64,000 bases of DNA. Source: Tuctoria greenei (Eukaryota; Streptophyta; Magnoliopsida; Poales; Poaceae). Both the position numbers and the translations under genes were made by a program. The notes under the pieces were generated by a model. It saw only the letters and a list, made by a program, of their open reading frames with translations, was not told the DNA's origin and did no database searches. Shown piece by piece: positions 43,031 to 54,399 of the stretch. Every line of letters begins with the position of its first letter. Position 1 is the stretch's first letter. The stretch lies in contig JAYESD010000001.1 of NCBI GenBank assembly GCA_036927565.1, positions 71,009,751 to 71,073,750 of the forward strand, read 5' to 3'.

Positions 43031-43566
43031 GTGGCCCCCTGGGCCCACCTCTGGTAGAGACCTTTTGGATGAAGTCGTTCTGCCGGAGGTGGGTCCATCC
43101 TTCGATTTTTGAGTTGTGTCTTCAAGGGTCTTTGGATGTGCCGTTGGTGGTAGTTCGCAGTTAAACCATCGCCGCGTGGCATATCCAGGATGCGGCATGT
43201 GAGATTTGAGCGTGCGGATCTCATGCAATTGAAGGTCGCCGGTTCCCGATACAAAAACCATATCGGTTCCGCACGCCTTGTCAGGTCGCCTCCCTCGGGC
43301 TTCCCACTTCTCATGATGACAACTGTTCGCCTGGGGTAAGGACCTCGACCTGATCGTCGGGGTGGCCCTGGGCCCCCTTGTCATTGCAGGATGAAGTTTT
43401 TGAACTGTATCGTCGGCTCCTTTGCAGTTTTCATCCAAGCGTTGCGGGGGCTTACTTAAGAAGGAAAGCACGCATCGTTTGGGGATTCTTTACACCTTCA
43501 TTTGAACTTGCTCTCGAATCCTCCAAACATTAGCCTGCTTTTCATCTCTCGCCCTGTTGTGCTGCG
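43031..43566 (+). promoter_or_regulatory. Polypurine tract and antisense-gene leader of G3
   Basis: 43031-43050 is identical to the purine tract of B. The remainder is the leader of the antisense gene, with the conserved CTTACTTAAGAAGG box at about 43451-43464. Confidence 0.5.
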
Positions 43567-46500
43567 ATGGAGTTGGGTCTCCGCAAGAGCCGTCTTAAGA
43601 CCGACGATGATCTGAAGAAGGTTCGGGCCCTCATGGGGTGGTCCAGTGACTCCTTCAACCACCTGGTCCATGCCGGCAAGCTTCCGTTCAAGAAGGAGTG
43701 TGCCGACGACATGGTGTACTTCTCCACGTACACCATGGTGGGACTGATCCCACCCTTCTCCACTTTTCTCTTGATGTTGCTAGACTTCTATGGTCTGCAG
43801 CTGTACCACCTTGGCCCCCACTCCATTCTTCTGTTGTCGACCTTTGTCCACTTTTGCGAGATGTGGGTGGGTATTCCCCCCTACGCCAAGCTCTTCTGCA
43901 CCTTCTTCACCATCCACACCACCGGCAAGAGTGACGAGTACCTTGGCTTCTATTATTTTGTGAAGCGCAAGAAGTGCCCGTACAAGTACTTGAGGTCGTT
44001 CCCTTCTGGCAATTGGGATGACTGGAAGAAGGATTGGATTGTCATCAAGGCAGAGGAGCATGAGAAGTTGGAGCTGCCCGAAGGCCTCCCCAACGTTGAC
44101 ACAGAAGCTTGGAGTGAAGTTCCATTGCTATCGGACGCCTTCAATCCTGCTCTGACCAGGATCCGCTAATGTGTGGAAGGAGGGGTGACTCCCCAGGCGG
44201 TATTCTGCAACTTCCTGGTCAACAGGTAGGCTCCGCTGAAGAAGAGGGAGAAGCTCGCCTGGGCCCTCAACAGCGTGATGGATGACGACCGGATCGAGAT
44301 CAGTTTGAAGTCCAAGCTGGAAGGCGCAGCTTTGGAGCTTCACCTCAAGAAGTTCCAGCACGACATCGACGTCAAGGGTGATGACTTGACTCCACCGGCG
44401 GCTTTCCTCCCTCTGAACATGGAGGCGGAGTTCAGCAGGGAGCTCCGGTGGAAGATGCCGGTGCTTGACAACCTCGGTGAAGTTGAGAGGCATTCGACCA
44501 CCAGGTTGGCGATCCCCGGACCTTCCGAGGGTGGTCCCCCTTCCGCCCCGGGACACAGAGTTGAAGTCGTGGGAAAGGGCAAAGAATTGGTCGAGCCCTC
44601 GAGCCGTAAGAGGAAGTTAAAGCACTCTGACGGGAGGTCCGTCAGACCTGCTCCTTCTACAGCAGCTCCTTCTCCCTGGAGGGGGAGGTCTTCAGCGGCG
44701 GCAACCACTCCAACATCGGCATCTCCCTGGGACACTAGATCCGGCCATGTGGCTCCAGTACCAGGGCCAGCTGAGGGCTCTATGTTCGGGGGTCCTTCTC
44801 AGTCGAGGGGGGGCTCAACCAAGGCGATGCTGGCGGCAGCAGCAAGCTCCGGGGAGCCTTCAAGAGCTACTACGCTAATGGCATCAGGGTCCAGTCTCGA
44901 GCGTCCAGTGAAGAGGTTCCGAACTAGCTGGGGCGGAAGCCTTCCAAGGTAAATTTGTTTTTTTTACCTCAGTTGATTGTTTTTTGTTGTAACTATGTTT
45001 TGAGTTTCTTCGTCCTTCATCCACATAGTGCCCAATAAAGGGGCTGAAGCTCTGGTTCCTACAGCAGCAACTGATGTTGCGCAGATGGAAGCTCCAGCTC
45101 CAGTTCCAGCGCCGCCCCAAGAGGTGGTTGAGGCCGCGGCAGCTTCGGCGCCAGCTGTCGTGGTCCTTTACCTCGAGTCATCCCCTGAAGCTCCCGTGGT
45201 AGCGCTAGACCATGGGAATGAAGATGTACCAGCGGCACCAGCCATGGAGGTTGAAGCTCCGGGTTTGGATGCTGAGATGATGGACGCTCCGGCCTCAGAG
45301 CCGGAGGTAGCTGCGGTTCCAGTCCTAGAGCCGGATGTTGTTGAAGCCCCGGCAGCGGAGTCGGTGGTTGATGAAGCCCCAGCGGTAGAGCTGGTGATTG
45401 ATGAAGTTCCGGCGATGGAGCCCGGTCTTGATGAAGTTCAGGCGCCTGAGCCGGTTATCGCGGAAGTGCCGGTGCCCGAGCCAATGATGGTCGAAGAACC
45501 AGCGCCTGAATCGGCAATGGAGGAGGTGCCAGCGTTGGAGCCGGAAGTGGCTTCAGCTCCGGCCGAACCTTCAACGCCTGCCCCAGAGGTGGTGGTTCCG
45601 GAGGTGCCCACGCCTGAGCTAGGGTGCTAAGATGAAGCTGCCGGTCCCCCGCCCGAGGGACCAGTTGCTGATGACCTGGCAGTGGGACCTTCAGAACCGA
45701 CTCTAGAGGTAGAAACTTCTGCTGCAGGACCTTCCTCGGCAGCGACTGAGGCTATCCCAGAGGGCGGCCCTAGTGCCGTGGAAGCTCAGGGGACCTCTCT
45801 TGTAGAGTGGGACCCGATTTTTGTTATGGAGAACCCGCTGGAGCCAGCAAAGAGGACCCCGGCAGGTCCGGAGCCAATCCCTTTGTCGATGTCTATCGAC
45901 AATGCCTGCTCCAATCTTCGTCAGGTCCAGCTGGCCTTTTATCATGACAGCAAGGCCCTCGAGGAGGAGCGCCAAACCCTTAGGAGGTGGTGCAACTGGC
46001 TCCAATTCGAGACCAAGCTGGCGCAGTCGAGGCTGAACGATGACAAGGAGTGGGTGAAAAGGGAAAAGGTCCAGTTGGAGTACTGGGGTCAGCTGCTAGA
46101 CGAGAGGGAAAGCATGATGCGATCCCTTGACGGCCAGTCCTGAGCCATCCATGAACAGGACATGGCTGCTAATGAAGCAGCGAATGAATGCCAAGAGAAG
46201 CTCAACGCCATCCAGACAGCCTCGTCAAGCACCGGGAGGCTCTTGAGGAGCGGGAGAAAAAGCTCGAAGATGAAGAGCAAAAACTTCTGGAGCTGCGGGA
46301 TGACCTCGTGAAGAGGGAGGAGGAGCTTACTCAGAGGCTGACTCTGGGTGACAAGAGTCTCACGGAGCGCACCAAGAAGCTGGAGAAGCACTGCGAGAAG
46401 GAGGAGAAGAAGGCCTGGCAGCGAGGACAGGACCTCACCACGAGGGAGAATGATATTGCTGCCAGGGAAAAGAAAGTGCGGGGCCGGGAGAAGGATCTGG

Positions 46501-47031
46501 TCGACCGCCGGAACAAGATCCACCTCCGGGAGGAGGAGCTTGGCAAACTCGAAAGGCAGGTTGCTGAAAAGATTCAGCAGAACGCCAAAGAGGTTGATCG
46601 CCTTGCCCGAGAGAATTCGGAGCTTGCGGCAACCAAGAGATCCTTGGAAGAGATGCGAGGCTCAAGGTATGCAGAGTCCCAACAAGTTTGGGACTTCTTG
46701 GGCAAAGCCAATGATGCACTAACGCCGATGGGTTTTAGTCCCGTGCATTCGGATGATCTGGAGCCGGAGCTTGACCAGGCGTTGCAGGCGTTGAGATTGG
46801 CGGGTAACAAGCTCTCCAGGATGGGCGATGTCATCGCGGACCAGCTGGAAACCGAGGGACAATCCCTGGCGAAGAACATTGCAGAGTACATGCTGACGTG
46901 CTACACAAGTTGGAACCCTCACTTCCCACTAGATCTGGTGCTTGAAGGCCCCATCGACGGAGAGGGAGAAGCCGCCAAAGCCAGTGTGTCGGAGGTTGCC
47001 CAAGGTCACCTCGTTCTTCCATAGGGTCTAG
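43567..47031 (+). pseudogene. Antisense Transposase_28-type gene of G3 (two exons)
   Basis: The only copy with ATG at the conserved start (43567, MELGLRKSRLKTDDDLKKVRALMGW). Exon 1 (43567-44948) has the hydrophobic domain (TMVGLIPPFSTFLLMLLDFYG, HFCEMWVGIPP), WDDWKKDWIVIKAEEH and a basic SRKRKLKHSDGR stretch, with TAA at 44167-44169 and TAG at 44227-44229. The aligned intron is 44949-45026, but its acceptor AG is AT; the next AG is two bases on and would shift the frame. Exon 2 has Ala/Pro/Glu repeats of about 10-13 residues (45180-45610), a stop at 45628-45630, a TGA at 46141-46143, a shift near 46222 within the coiled coil, and an end matching HRV-stop at 47029-47031. Function unknown. Confidence 0.72.
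44949..45026 (+). other. Aligned intron of the antisense gene (G3), acceptor lost
   Basis: Donor CCAAG|GTAAAT is intact. The base-by-base alignment with B places the 78-bp end at CCACAT where B has CTGCAG, so the AG is mutated. Confidence 0.55.
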
Positions 47032-48319
47032 GACTCTCTCTTTGTAGCTCCTGCTTGTATCCTCTCTTCTTTTTCTTCAATTTTGTAATCTCTTGTCACC
47101 AGATTAATGAAATCCAAGAATTTTATGAATTTCATTTTTTGTCTTCAACACCTTTGTCCCACTTGGCCCCCTGGTAGATGTACACAATTTAATTGTGAAC
47201 ATGTACCAAGAGGATGTAGCATTTTGTTGAAGACATGAGCGCTTCGAACTTGTAGTTTGTAGGTCCGTAGTCGCCAATAGTAAAGGCCCCCTGAGGTTGT
47301 CGGAGCTTAGTAGCTCCTGCAGTGATCCTTGTGAACACGTAGAGTATTGACGGTTAGTCCTCGGGGTTGTTGGAGCTTGGTAGCTTCGACAGCGACCACT
47401 GTCAATGCATTGTGCGTCGACAGCAAACCTCACTGGGGAGTCTTCCCACCATCTTTTCTTCACGTTGACAGCTGGCCCACTAGATTTGCCAGAACTTTGT
47501 AGCTCCAGTGATGTCTACTATCGATGTTTGAAACATCGACACTAGACCACCTTAGGGGGTGTCGGAGCTTTGATAGCTCCGGCTTCATCCACCATCATCA
47601 TGAGATCTTTATTTTTCCTGCACACTGAAGTCAAGAAAAACAGTAAAACCCATTTCTTCTCTATAACTCATTCGCGGCTTACTATTCCCGAAAAAAAAAT
47701 TTAGGTCGAACGCAATTCTAAATACAATCAAGTGCCCTAGCTTGTTTTCTCCAGGTCCGATCGTTACTGGACTCACCTTACTTCGGCCTGCCGTGTAGGT
47801 AGAGTGGTGTACTTAGGGTGCAGGACCAGGCTAAGTCGATAGCACACTCCGGACCTAGATTGGCTTGGCAGCATTCAGACGAGTAGACCATTAACAATGT
47901 TTGGACCCAGAAGAATTGACAATGCAACTTGAATTATATATGAATTGGTCGAGCTAAAGTTTCTTAAGAATTGCACAAGTTTGTTATAGACAAGAAAGAG
48001 AAAAATAAAAAATATTGAGCCTGTACAAAATAAATGCACGTGGAGTCTGTTTTCACACAATGATGTCTTTCATTATAGGTCCGGGGTACAGGGGAAACAA
48101 GTACACTCTTAGGTTACGGAACCAGGCTAAGTGTGTTGCGTTTCTCATTTGACCCAAGGTAGCTAGCTACACTTTTAGTTCTGAGACTGTGACAAGTGTT
48201 GTCTGAACTTTGTGGACCTTCCAGGGAAGGTCCGGTTGTTCTCCCGAAGGAGCTACCCGACTCTGTACAATGACTCTATAACATACATCACATGTAAATA
48301 CAGACTCACCTCCGTGATA
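47032..48319. other. Convergent spacer of G3
   Basis: No gene. Contains the hairpin array, a further perfect palindrome TCGATGTTT-G-AAACATCGA at about 47521-47539, and blocks shared with A and B (47600-47900 and 48030-48130). Confidence 0.6.
47299..47583. repeat. Array of four palindromic hairpins (G3)
   Basis: Hairpins at 47299-47320, 47369-47390, 47488-47509 and 47561-47583 (GTCGGAGCT / AGCTCCGGC). Order and spacing (70, 119, 73) match B closely. Several stems are weakened by single changes. Confidence 0.75.
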
Positions 48320-49730
48320 TTAAGCGTAGAACTTACGGAGGTGTTCAATGTTCCAAGGATTAGGGAGCGGTGTCCCATCCTCGGTTGCCAAGCGAACGCA
48401 TCCGGGATGGGATACTTTGATCACTCGGAAGGGTCCTTCACAGCTGGGGGAGAGTTTTTTTAACCCTTCTCGAGTTTGTATTCTCTGTAGCACCAGATCG
48501 CCTTCCTCAAGCTGTCGGCTGTGAACATGCTTTGGTGATAGCGCCGAAGAGCTTGGCGGTATCGGGCATTCCGAACAGCTGTTTGGCACCTTCCCTCTTC
48601 AAGGAGGTCAAGGTCTTCACGCCGGAGCTGGTACTGCGTGGCATCGTCGAAGGTCCGGACCCGGAGTGACCCCAAGGTGATTTCCGGAGGAAGGACTGCT
48701 TCAGCTCTGTACACCAGGAAGAAGGGTGTCTCTCCAGTTGACCGGTTTGGAGTTCTCCTGTCGGCCCACAATTTGGGCGGAAGCTCTTCGATCCAGTTGA
48801 CTCCATCTTATTTCAGGTGCTCATCTGTGCGCGTCTTGAGTCCTTTTAGCATTTCTGCATTTGCTCTCTCAGCTTGGCCATTGCTTGCCGGGTGAGCTAC
48901 TGGGGCGTAGCTGACTTGAATGCCGAGGTCTTCGCAATATCCTTGGAATGCAGAGCTTGTGAATTGGGTTCCATTAACAGTTATGATCTTGTTTGGACTC
49001 CAAATCTGCATACGATAGACTGCAAGAAGTTGATAGCTAATTGCTTGTTTATTGTCACAACTAGAGTTGCTTCCGACCATTTGGTGAACTTGTCAATGGC
49101 AACGTTCAGGAACTTGTAACCTCCGACGGCTCTTGGGAAAGGTCCCAAGATATCCATCCCCCACACAGTGAATGGCCATGTAGGAGGTATCATTTGTAGA
49201 GGTTGAGCTGGTGTGTGAATTTGCTTTGCATGGAACTGGCATGCTTCGCATTTCTTCACTAGCTCAGTTGCATTCTGGAGTGTTGTAGGCCACTAAAAAC
49301 CATGCCAGAAGGCTTTACCGACTAGCGTGCAGGAAGACGCGTGGTTCCCACACTCGCCTCCATGGATTTCTGTGAGGAGCTCGCAGCCTTCTTCCCTTGT
49401 AATGCACCGCATTAGGACGCTGTTGGCACCACGCCGGTAGAGATCCCCTTCTACCAGTGTGTATCTTTTAGCCAATCTGACTATCCATTCAGCGGATACA
49501 TTATCTTCAGGAAGGAAATTGTCTTTCAAGTAGCTCCGGATCTCCGAGATCCATGCATCGGAGCTAACTTGAGGATTTGAGTCTCGTATGCTAGGTTGCT
49601 CGGAGCTTCCTGCAACACCTACGACCCTTGATGGATGCCATGGTAACAGGGCCATCGGGACCGCCAGCTTCGAGGTGCTGGTCTCGCTCCCTTTGCTCAG
49701 TTTGGCAGGCTGAGCTATTGGTCTTGACAA
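48320..49730 (-). pseudogene. Integrase of G3
   Basis: N-terminal zinc finger (EIHGGECGNH, KKCEACQ), core Asp in WGMDILGPFP and Glu in QAERANAEMLKG are present. The middle catalytic Asp is Val (IITVNGTQF; codon at 48978-48976), which should inactivate the enzyme. Frames change near 49290, 49000-49080, 48770-48808 and 48480-48589; a stop lies after LVGKAFWHGF. The tail (WNIEHLRKFY) ends near 48320, matching the pol end of A. Confidence 0.8.
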
Positions 49731-49814
49731 TCTCCGGACGAAGGTTTTGTCAGGAGCCGGAGCTCCGGTTGAAGCTTTCGTCGAGAGTTCGTCACCTTCA
49801 GCGTTGTTGAGACG

Positions 49815-50504
49815 CTAGACATGGCAAAAATCCAGGATGCCGAAGTCCTTCTGAAGCTTCTGGACTTCAAGTAGGTATGCAGCTAGTTGAGGGTTGTTGC
49901 AGCAGCATTCTCCTTTGACTTGTTTTATGATGAGCTGTGAGTCACCCTTTACCAACAGCTGCTTGACACCATATGATAGTGCCGCCTTGAGCCCATAGAT
50001 TAGTGCTTCATACTCTGCCATGTTGTTGGTCGCCTTGAAGTTAAGGTGAACCATGTATTTGACCTTCTCCCCGGTCGGAGTGAGGAGAAGGACTTCAGCT
50101 CCGGCCCCCTGCTTCTGCACGGAGCCGTTGAAGTAGAGAGTCCAGTGAGGCTCGGTGAAGACCGGAACCTTGGGTTCCATCTTCTGCTCACTGGGGCCCC
50201 ATGGATTTGATGGAGAGGGAGTCCGTTCCGCCATGAAGTCCACCAGTGCCTGACTCATAATTGCTTGTCTTGGGATGAATTCAAGGTCGAACTCGGCCAA
50301 TTCCGCCGCCCACTTTGCAATGTTCCCAGTAGAGTTGGGGTTATGCAAGATTGCACGCAGTGGATAAGAAGTTACCATTGAAATCTTGTGAACTTGGAAA
50401 TAATGTCGAAGCTTCCTAGAGGCAATAAGAACTGCGTAGAGTAGCTTATACACCTCCAAGTACCGAGTCTTGGCATGATGGAGTACTTCGCTGATTAAGT
50501 ACAC
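49815..50504 (-). CDS. RNase H region of G3 with archaeal-type RNase H
   Basis: An open frame of 229 codons. It starts in the ordinary RNase H tail (YAVLIASRKLRHYFQVHKI) and holds the second, archaeal-type RNase H with Glu in NNMAEYEAL and Asp in VKGDSQLI. The first Asp (LYFDGS in B) is Asn here (LYFNGS), a likely loss of activity. The frame reads on into the inter-domain region (LEVQKLQKDFGILDF). Confidence 0.8.
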   Translation of the reverse strand: MYLISEVLHHAKTRYLEVYKLLYAVLIASRKLRHYFQVHKISMVTSYPLRAILHNPNSTGNIAKWAAELAEFDLEFIPRQAIMSQALVDFMAERTPSPSNPWGPSEQKMEPKVPVFTEPHWTLYFNGSVQKQGAGAEVLLLTPTGEKVKYMVHLNFKATNNMAEYEALIYGLKAALSYGVKQLLVKGDSQLIIKQVKGECCCNNPQLAAYLLEVQKLQKDFGILDFCHV

Positions 50505-50566
50505 TGGGCGTTGGACTGTCCGGACCCTCCTGAAGGGGCCTGGAGCTTCCTCCTCATCAACCAGGA

Positions 50567-50619
50567 CCCCCCCCCCTCCCCCCCTCCCCCCCTCCCCCCC
50601 CCCCCCCCCCCCCCCCCCC
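50567..50619. repeat. C-rich homopolymer tract in G3 pol linker
   Basis: About 50 bases of almost pure C broken by three T; the last 31 or so are C only. The minus strand is therefore poly-G inside the pol linker, where B has ordinary coding sequence. It may be a replication-slippage expansion or a sequencing/assembly artefact. Confidence 0.85.
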
Positions 50620-51945
50620 GAAGGGTTCTAGACCTTGTTCAGGGACCTCTGGGTTCCTACTGGGGGAACCCGAAGCTTATTCTGAAGTGATACGAACCTT
50701 CCCGAAGGGGTCTAAATCTTGTTGCTCAGCAACAACAACTTCTTCATTTGAATGAGGTTGATCTTCTGGCATCCTGCCTTGAGGATCAGGGTCTAGGAGC
50801 TGGGACCCAGACTCGTCTTCAGGTAGCTCCGGACCCTCCCGAAGGGGTCTAGATTCCTGAACTGGAGATGGTTCTGGTCTTTCCGCAGCCAGGACCATGT
50901 TGACAACTTCGTCAGTTGCCGAAATGTAAAGCAGAAGTGGCTCACCAGGATTCAGAGCTACCAAGGTTGGTAGAGTGGTGAGAAGCTTCTTCATCTCCTA
51001 AAATGCCTTTTTTGCTTCTTCAGACCATTGGAATGGTCTGAACTTCCTCAACAACTTGAAGAAGGGTAGCTCCTATTCCGCCAGTCTTGAGATGAACCGG
51101 CTGAGGGCAGCTAGACATCCAGTTAGCTTCTGGACGTCCTTGATGTGAGCTGGTGGTCGCATGTCTTCAATAGCTTTAATCTTCGTCGAATTTTCTTCTA
51201 TTCCTCGGTGATTCACCAAGAATCGAAGAAGCTTTCCAGAGCTAACCTCAAAGACACACTTGTCTGGGTTCAACTTTGTGCGTATGACTCGCAACTTGTC
51301 GAAGACAGCTTGCAAGGTGTCAAGCAATGACTCCTTGTTCTTGATCTTGACGACGATGTCATCGACGTACACTTCCACTACATCTCTGATGAGCTCTCCA
51401 AAAGTTTTGTACATAGCTCGTACAAATGTTGAAGTAGCATTTTTGAGACCGAATGGCATGGCAGTATAACAATATAATCCATCTACTGTGATGAAGGAAG
51501 TATGTTCATCATCTTCCCTAGACATTCTGATTTGATGTTACCCAGAATATGCGTCTAGGAAACACAGTAATTCACACCCGGAGGTGGAATCCACTATTTT
51601 ATCTATTCTAGGTAGTGGGAATGGATCTTTTCGACATGCCTTATTCAGTGTAGTGTAGTCGATACACATCCGAAGCTTCCCGCCGGCCTTAGGTACAACG
51701 ATTGGGTTTGACAGCCATTTTGGGTGGAAGACTTCTCGGATGAATCCAGCTTTGAGCAACTTCTTCACTTCTTGACGTATGAAGTTTTGTCGCTCTACTG
51801 ATTGCTTCCAAGGCTTCTGATGTACAGGTCGAGCGTCGAGATAAATCTTTGGATTGTGCTTGATCACTTCCCTAGGGATCCTAGGCATTTGTGACGGTTG
51901 CCAGGCAAACACATCGACATTAGCCTGGAGGAAAGTGATGAGCAC
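50620..51945 (-). pseudogene. Reverse transcriptase and connection domain of G3
   Basis: Fingers and palm (51945-51538): KKLLKAGFIREVFHPKWLSNPIVVPK, GKLRMCIDYTTLNKACRKDPFPLPRID, then LCFLDAYSG with the motif-A Asp. After a stop near 51536 the next frame (51525-51073) has PFGLKNATSTFVRAM, YVDD at 51369-51358, LNPDKCVFEVSSGKLL and DVQKLTGCLAALSRF. The connection part (50994-50677) follows after shifts, with a repeated Pro/Glu-rich linker. This is the only copy in the window with all RT motifs visible. Confidence 0.83.
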
Positions 51946-51951
51946 GAGTTC

Positions 51952-52629
51952 CTATTTGTCATTCAGACCTCCCGATATACAGGTGGTCTGGGCAGCGTCG
52001 GAACCGATTTCGACAACTTTGACAGGGATGTCGGTGTCGCCGCTTGGTTGCACGCGAGGTGCGGAGGTTGAGTCTCGATGACGAATGCTCGGGGGTTTCG
52101 GAGCTTGCTCCTTTCCGGATTCTTCCTCCTGCGTTGTAGCAAGCGCATGGAGTTCTTCCAGAGCAGTCACTCCGATGGTGCGATCCCCGCGGATCCGGAG
52201 AACACCTGCTGGTGTTGGCATCTTCAACACCAAGTAGCCATAATGGGCGGCAGCCATGAATTTGTACAAGCCTGACCTGCCCAAGATGGTGTTGAATGGT
52301 AAGTTGATATGTGCCACGTTGAAGACCAACTTCTCAGTGCGGTAACTCTCTCGGGTCCCGAAGGTCACCGGGAGAATAATGGCATCGATTGGGGTTATGA
52401 CCCCCGGACCTACTCCGAAGAAAGGTCGGGACGGGCGAAGATATGAAGGTCGGAGCTGAAGCTTGATGAAAGCTTCAAAGCTTATGAGGTTCAGCCCCGA
52501 ACCTCCGTCCACCATTACATGGTGGAGTTGGATGTTGTTGATGGTAGGAGATACCATCAGTGGAAGTTGGCCAGCTCTGATCATGTTCCGAGGGCAGTCT
52601 GAAGCATCGAAGGTCATGGCAGTGTCCAT
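51952..52629 (-). CDS. Aspartic protease region of G3
   Basis: An open 225-codon frame. Protease core: PLMVSPTINNIQLHHVMVDGGSGLN, with DGG at 52509-52501 (the DGGSG form is usual in Tat elements), GVITPIDAIILPVTFG, and NTILGRSGLYKFMAAAHYGYLVLKMP, the ILGR strand with which proteases close. A charged linker with repeats follows, towards RT. Intact in frame and in key residues. Confidence 0.8.
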   Translation of the reverse strand: MDTAMTFDASDCPRNMIRAGQLPLMVSPTINNIQLHHVMVDGGSGLNLISFEAFIKLQLRPSYLRPSRPFFGVGPGVITPIDAIILPVTFGTRESYRTEKLVFNVAHINLPFNTILGRSGLYKFMAAAHYGYLVLKMPTPAGVLRIRGDRTIGVTALEELHALATTQEEESGKEQAPKPPSIRHRDSTSAPRVQPSGDTDIPVKVVEIGSDAAQTTCISGGLNDK

Positions 52630-52808
52630 CCACTACCGGTGCAGCTCCACCCTAGCGGTGGGAGCTACTGAGGCCATGTCCCGCCACATTGTCTTGAGGA
52701 CACAGCGGGAGGTGATGTCCCACGAACCACCAAAGATGGTGTTCATGGTCTTCCGATGTTTGTTGTCGGAGACGTCGGAGTCGTCGTCGATGGAGGTGTA
52801 AACAACCT

Positions 52809-54360
52809 TCAAGACCTTTTAGGGTCCTGAAAGCCTAACTCCTCTTCAGCCGGAGCTTCGTCAACTTTTTGTTTTCCTTCCCTTTGACTGAAAGGAACTT
52901 CTTCCCGACGCTTGTTGTAGCGCTCGGCAAGGTTCTGGTCCTCTCGGCAGCCTTCCAGGTTGTGGCTATTCGTCTTGTGTATAGGACACCACATCTTGGA
53001 GCTGCCTCTGTCTTCAGACAACAGCCAAGGTCGTTTCTCGGGGCGTGGCCCCCGGCCACCCGGAGCTGTGGCAGCAACGGCTGTAGGTGTGCCGGCTGAC
53101 GGCTTCTTCTTGCCATTGAAATTTTTCTTCTTCTTACCACTCCCGAAGGTAGTAGCTTCACCCTTGGAGGACTTTTTGTTGTCCTCCGGAGGTGGTTGGG
53201 AGTGCATTTCATGGCCCTCCGCAGCTTTGGTGCACTTGTCTGCCAAGCTGAAGAGTTCCGTGACGCTGGTGACTTCCTTGGTCGCCAGCTTCTCCAGCAT
53301 CTTCTTGTCTTGTACGCCCTGTCTAAATGCCACAATAACAGAAGCACTTGAGATAGAAGGTATGGTGTTTCGTACCTGGGATAACCTCTGGATGAAGGAT
53401 CGCAAGGACTCTCCCCCTTTCTGCTTGACAGCAAAAAGGTCCAGTTCGGTGCCTGGCCGGGTGTATGAACTCCCAAAATTGGCGGTGAACTATTGGCACA
53501 GTTCTGCCCAAATGTTGATGGAGTCGGGCGGGAGGCTCATGAACCAGGACCTAGCAGTCCCAGTCAAAGCCACAGGGAAATAATTGGCCATTACGGCCTC
53601 ATTGCCTCCAGCCTCAAGGATTGCGGTGGAGTAGATTTGGAGAAACTCAGTGGGATTGACAGCCCTGTAAAATTTCTCCGGCAGGTGAGGCCGGAACTTC
53701 TGCGGCCATTTGACCATGCATAGGTGCATGGCTAGGGCAGAACAGCCTCCTCCTACTCCCTTGGGAGCAGGACTGTCCCGAGCCTCTCGCCTCTCGTGAG
53801 CATGCTCGATATGGACGCGGCCATCCTGTTGACGGTAACGGCGATCAAGCTTTGCCTGGAGGTTGTAAGTTGAAACCTGGTTACCATATGGGTACGTTGC
53901 GCCCCGGAAGACAGCGACATCGCCTGTTGAGATGCAGCACGCCTCCTATGTTGTGAAGCGTGCGGACCAAGTCTACCCGACACGGTCTGATGTTGCGATG
54001 GGGCCCGCCCCAAGGGGGGAGGACCTTGGTTGCTGATGCGATCGGCTACTGCTGCAACCAAATGTTCCACATCAGCCCTCTGTTGCTCCATTGCACCCTG
54101 GGATGCTCCTGGAGGTGGTGGACATTGGAGAAGAGCACGCGCAGCACGGAGCGCGTGTTCAGAGTTGTTGTTTGCCGATGCCATGACCGACGCAGACGCC
54201 CCATCTCGCTGTCCAGCTTGATTCGCTGGTGCAGACGGTGGCGGGGTGGCATGACTACTGCTGGAGCCACATCACCTACTGGTGCTGCATGTTGGAGGGA
54301 TTGCCTCCAGCAGGTTGTGCAGCAGGGTTGCTATTGGACGATCCAGCAGCAGAGTTCACC
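52809..54360 (-). pseudogene. Gag of G3
   Basis: Likely start ATG at 54360-54358 (MVNSAAGSSNSNPAAQPAGG). A stop follows about 30 codons on, and shifts occur through 54270-53760. The core is in 53729-53490 (MVKWPQKFRPHLPEKF, ALTGTARSWFMSLPPDSI), followed by QRLSQVRNTIPSISSASVIVAFRQGVQDKKML (53405 on), Lys-rich FGSGKKKKNFNGKKKP, and a zinc-finger-like WCPIHKTNSHNLEGC typical of Tat gag. The 52809-53405 frame is intact and contains the part deleted in B. Confidence 0.78.
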
Positions 54361-54379
54361 ATTTTTGAATCTCGAGCGC

Positions 54380-54399
54380 CCCCTACTTGGCGCGCCAAC
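54380..54399 (-). other. Primer binding site of G3
   Basis: TTGGCGCGCCAAGTAGGGGG on the minus strand directly after the 5' LTR; compare B at 17437-17456. tRNA not assigned. Confidence 0.6.
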
